From: Paracoccaceae bacterium
GTDB lineage: Bacteria; Pseudomonadota; Alphaproteobacteria; Rhodobacterales; Rhodobacteraceae
Direction of reading: 5' to 3'
DNA: 7,029 nucleotides
NCBI GenBank assembly: GCA_007131945.1
Contig: SLPP01000334.1
Coordinates: 1-7,029, forward strand
The notes under the pieces are model-generated. The model worked only from the letters and a program-made list of their open reading frames with translations. It made no database searches and was not told the DNA's origin. Of this stretch, positions 5,482 through 7,029 are shown one piece after another. The position numbers and the translations under genes are program-made. Each line of letters begins with the position of its first letter. The first letter of the stretch is position 1.

Positions 5482-5527
5482 TTGGTCTTCCCCTTTGAAA
5501 CGGGGTAGGATGGGCGCTAATGAGCGC
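5482..5527 (+). promoter_or_regulatory. Candidate tolQ promoter and small hairpin
   Basis: The 97-base gap before tolQ holds TTGGTC (5482-5487) followed after 18 bases by TAGGAT (5506-5511, 4 of 6 matches). An overlapping alternative is TTGAAA (5495-5500, 5 of 6) with GCTAAT (5516-5521) at a short 15-base spacing. GCGCT and AGCGC form a 5-bp inverted repeat around AATG (5514-5527). A separate promoter for the tol genes is plausible here, but the evidence is motif matching only. Confidence 0.25.
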
Positions 5528-5562
5528 GGCTTCAACAAGGCCGCCCCGCAGACGAGCAGGAC

Positions 5563-6258
5563 ATGGAAACGCAGACCCTCGCACTGGCCAGCGAAATCGA
5601 CTTTTCGCTTTGGGCGCTCTTTGCCCGCGCAACCCCGACCGTCCAGCTGGTGATGATCATCCTGATCCTCGCCTCCTTCTGGTCCTGGGCGATCATCATC
5701 CAGAAACACCTTGTCTACCGCCGCGCCAAGACGGAGGCCGAGACCTTCGACTCCGCCTTCTGGTCGGGCGAGCCGCTGGACGAGCTTTATCAGCGGGTTG
5801 GCCCCGCCCCCGGCACCGGGCCCGAGCGTGTCTTCGCCGCCGGCATGGCCGAGTGGCAACGCTCGCACCGGCAGGACGGGGCGCTGATCCCCGGCGCGGC
5901 GCAGCGCATCGACCGCTCGATGGACGTCGCCATCGACCGCGAATCGCGCGACCTGAACCGGGGCCTGACCTTCCTTGCCTCGGTCGGCTCGGCCTCGCCC
6001 TTTATCGGGCTCTTCGGCACCGTCTGGGGCATCAAGCACGCCTTCGAGGAAATCGCGCTGCAGCAATCGACCAACCTGGCCGTCGTCGCGCCGGGGATCG
6101 CCGAGGCGCTGCTGGCGACCGGGCTGGGGCTGCTGGCGGCGATCCCGGCGACGATCTTCTACAACAAGCTGTCGGACGACAGCGACGAGATCTCGTCGGG
6201 CTACGAGCAGTTCGCCGACGAGTTCGGCACGCTGCTGTCGCGCAACCTGGACGGCTGA
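5563..6258 (+). CDS. tolQ: TolQ, proton-channel subunit of the Tol-Pal complex
   Basis: TolQ is an inner-membrane protein of the MotA/TolQ/ExbB family. With TolR it forms a proton-driven motor that energises TolA to maintain the outer membrane and support its constriction at division. The 231 residues match the family. Three membrane segments are visible: about 24-47 (TVQLVMIILILASFWSWAII), about 137-158 (LTFLASVGSASPFIGLFGTVWGI) and about 172-195 (VVAPGIAEALLATGLGLLAAIP). SPFIGLFGTVWGI and the PGIAEALLATGLGLLAAIPA stretch are the family's most conserved blocks. The large cytoplasmic loop between segments 1 and 2 is present. The neighbours ybgC upstream and tolR one base downstream (TGA-G-ATG) make TolQ rather than ExbB the right call. 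The ribosome binding site is poor (AGCAGG close to the ATG). Confidence 0.95.
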   Translation: METQTLALASEIDFSLWALFARATPTVQLVMIILILASFWSWAIIIQKHLVYRRAKTEAETFDSAFWSGEPLDELYQRVGPAPGTGPERVFAAGMAEWQRSHRQDGALIPGAAQRIDRSMDVAIDRESRDLNRGLTFLASVGSASPFIGLFGTVWGIKHAFEEIALQQSTNLAVVAPGIAEALLATGLGLLAAIPATIFYNKLSDDSDEISSGYEQFADEFGTLLSRNLDG

Positions 6259-6259
6259 G

Positions 6260-6736
6260 ATGGGCGCGCAACTGATCAAGCGGCAGGGAGGCACCGGCAC
6301 GCGGCGGCGGCGCACGCGGGCGGGTGCGCGGATGTCCGAGATCAACGTCACGCCCTTCGTCGACGTTATGCTGGTGCTCCTGATCATCTTCATGGTCGCC
6401 GCGCCGATGCTCGCCGTCGGCGTGCCGATCGAGCTGCCGCGAACCGCCGCGGGCGCGCTGCCGGGCGAGCAGGAAGAGCCCCTGACGATCACGCTCACCT
6501 CGGACGGCGTGGTGCTCATCCAGTCTGCCGAGGTGGCGAATGACGACCTGATCCCGCAGCTGCGCGCGGTGGCCGCCGAACGCGTCGGCGACCGCGTCTT
6601 CCTGCGCGCCGACGGGGCGATCCCCTATGCGCAGGTGGTGCAGGTGATGGGGGCGCTGAATGCCGGCGGGTTTCGCAACATCGGCCTCGTGACCGAAAGC
6701 GGCGGGCCGGGCTTCGGCGCCGACCGCGCCGACTGA
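6260..6736 (+). CDS. tolR: TolR, proton-channel and peptidoglycan-binding subunit
   Basis: TolR is the ExbD/TolR-family partner of TolQ: one transmembrane helix lines the proton path, and the periplasmic domain contacts peptidoglycan. The protein has 158 residues. An arginine-rich cytoplasmic start (RRRRTRAGAR, 15-24) precedes SEINVTPFVDVMLVLLIIF (26-44). D35 is the essential proton-carrying aspartate (Asp23 in E. coli). The periplasmic domain has the expected pattern, with RVFLRADGAIPYAQVVQVMGALNAGGF (112-138) and a final IGLVTE strand (141-146). The start at 6260 lies one base after the tolQ stop, giving tight translational coupling. The alternative ATG at codon 25 would remove the basic segment that homologues also have. 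Confidence 0.95.
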   Translation: MGAQLIKRQGGTGTRRRRTRAGARMSEINVTPFVDVMLVLLIIFMVAAPMLAVGVPIELPRTAAGALPGEQEEPLTITLTSDGVVLIQSAEVANDDLIPQLRAVAAERVGDRVFLRADGAIPYAQVVQVMGALNAGGFRNIGLVTESGGPGFGADRAD

Positions 6737-6748
6737 GGGTGCGGCGCG

Positions 6749-7029
6749 ATGGCGCTCTGGGAGCGGATGCACACGGGCCACAAGGTCTCGGCCCTGATGC
6801 ACGGCGGGTTGATCCTGTGGGTGCTGCTCTTCGGCATCTTCAGCGCGCCGAACCGTGACCGGACGCCGCCGGTGACCGACGTGGCGCTGATCTCGGCCGA
6901 GGACTTCGCCGCGCTCAGCGCCCCGCGCCCCGCCGCGCCCGCCGCTCCGCCGCCCGAAGTCGCGACCACGCCGACCCCCGAGCCCGCCCCGCCCGCGGCC
7001 GAGGCGCCGATCACCGCGCCCCCTCCCCC
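6749..7029 (+). CDS. tolA: TolA, N-terminal part, cut by the window edge
   Basis: The frame from ATG 6749 is open to the last base, giving 93 complete codons and no stop. TolA links the TolQR motor across the periplasm to TolB-Pal. The visible part has a short cytoplasmic start, a single membrane helix at about 13-32 (VSALMHGGLILWVLLFGIF), and S14 and H18, which match the S-x3-H pattern by which TolA/TonB helices contact the motor. VTDVALISAEDFAAL (42-56) is typical of alphaproteobacterial TolA. A proline and alanine-rich spacer begins at about residue 58. The C-terminal TolB/Pal-binding domain lies outside the window. GAGGG (6735-6739) precedes the start by nine bases, and the gap from tolR is 12 bases. 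A TonB-like protein is the only alternative, and the context argues against it. Confidence 0.88.
   Translation, partial: MALWERMHTGHKVSALMHGGLILWVLLFGIFSAPNRDRTPPVTDVALISAEDFAALSAPRPAAPAAPPPEVATTPTPEPAPPAAEAPITAPPP

Overview
The window is GC-rich DNA that is coding on the + strand throughout, with strong G/C preference at third codon positions. Gene content, codon bias and the ybgC-tolQ-tolR-tolA order point to an alphaproteobacterium, most likely a member of the Rhodobacterales (Paracoccaceae/Roseobacter type). That placement is inferred from protein style and synteny, not from a marker gene.

Layout. Positions 1-492 contain no gene I can support: a C-rich, almost T-free tract at 1-120, then a less GC-rich upstream region with a candidate promoter and a small inverted repeat. 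Positions 493-3816 hold a complete tripartite TRAP transporter operon in the order P-Q-M: a periplasmic solute-binding protein, a 12-bp-stem intercistronic hairpin, a small permease, and a large permease that overlaps it by ATGA and carries about 65 extra N-terminal residues. Positions 3817-4183 are a 367-base intergenic region with a perfect 20-bp palindrome, an AT-rich island, a cluster of GC palindromes, and a perfect 11-bp tandem duplication that contains the next start codon. Positions 4184-5023 encode a MaoC/FAS1-like (mesaconyl-C4-CoA-hydratase type) hydratase or dehydratase. Positions 5061-5465 encode the hotdog thioesterase YbgC. Positions 5563-6258 (tolQ), 6260-6736 (tolR) and 6749 to the window end (tolA, truncated by the edge) begin the Tol-Pal cell-envelope operon.

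How the genes work together. The TRAP genes form one secondary uptake system, probably for a small organic acid. TolQ, TolR and TolA are the proton-driven inner-membrane engine of the Tol-Pal complex, with YbgC as its usual genomic companion. The hydratase lies between the two blocks. It may belong with the TRAP transporter (acid import followed by acyl-CoA hydration) or be co-transcribed with ybgC; the sequence does not decide.

I found no CRISPR array, insertion sequence, tRNA or rRNA, and no clear new multi-gene system. The most unusual features are the start-codon duplication at 4168-4189, the 20-bp palindrome at 3888-3907, and the TRAP/hydratase block sitting where I would expect ruvB upstream of ybgC-tol.
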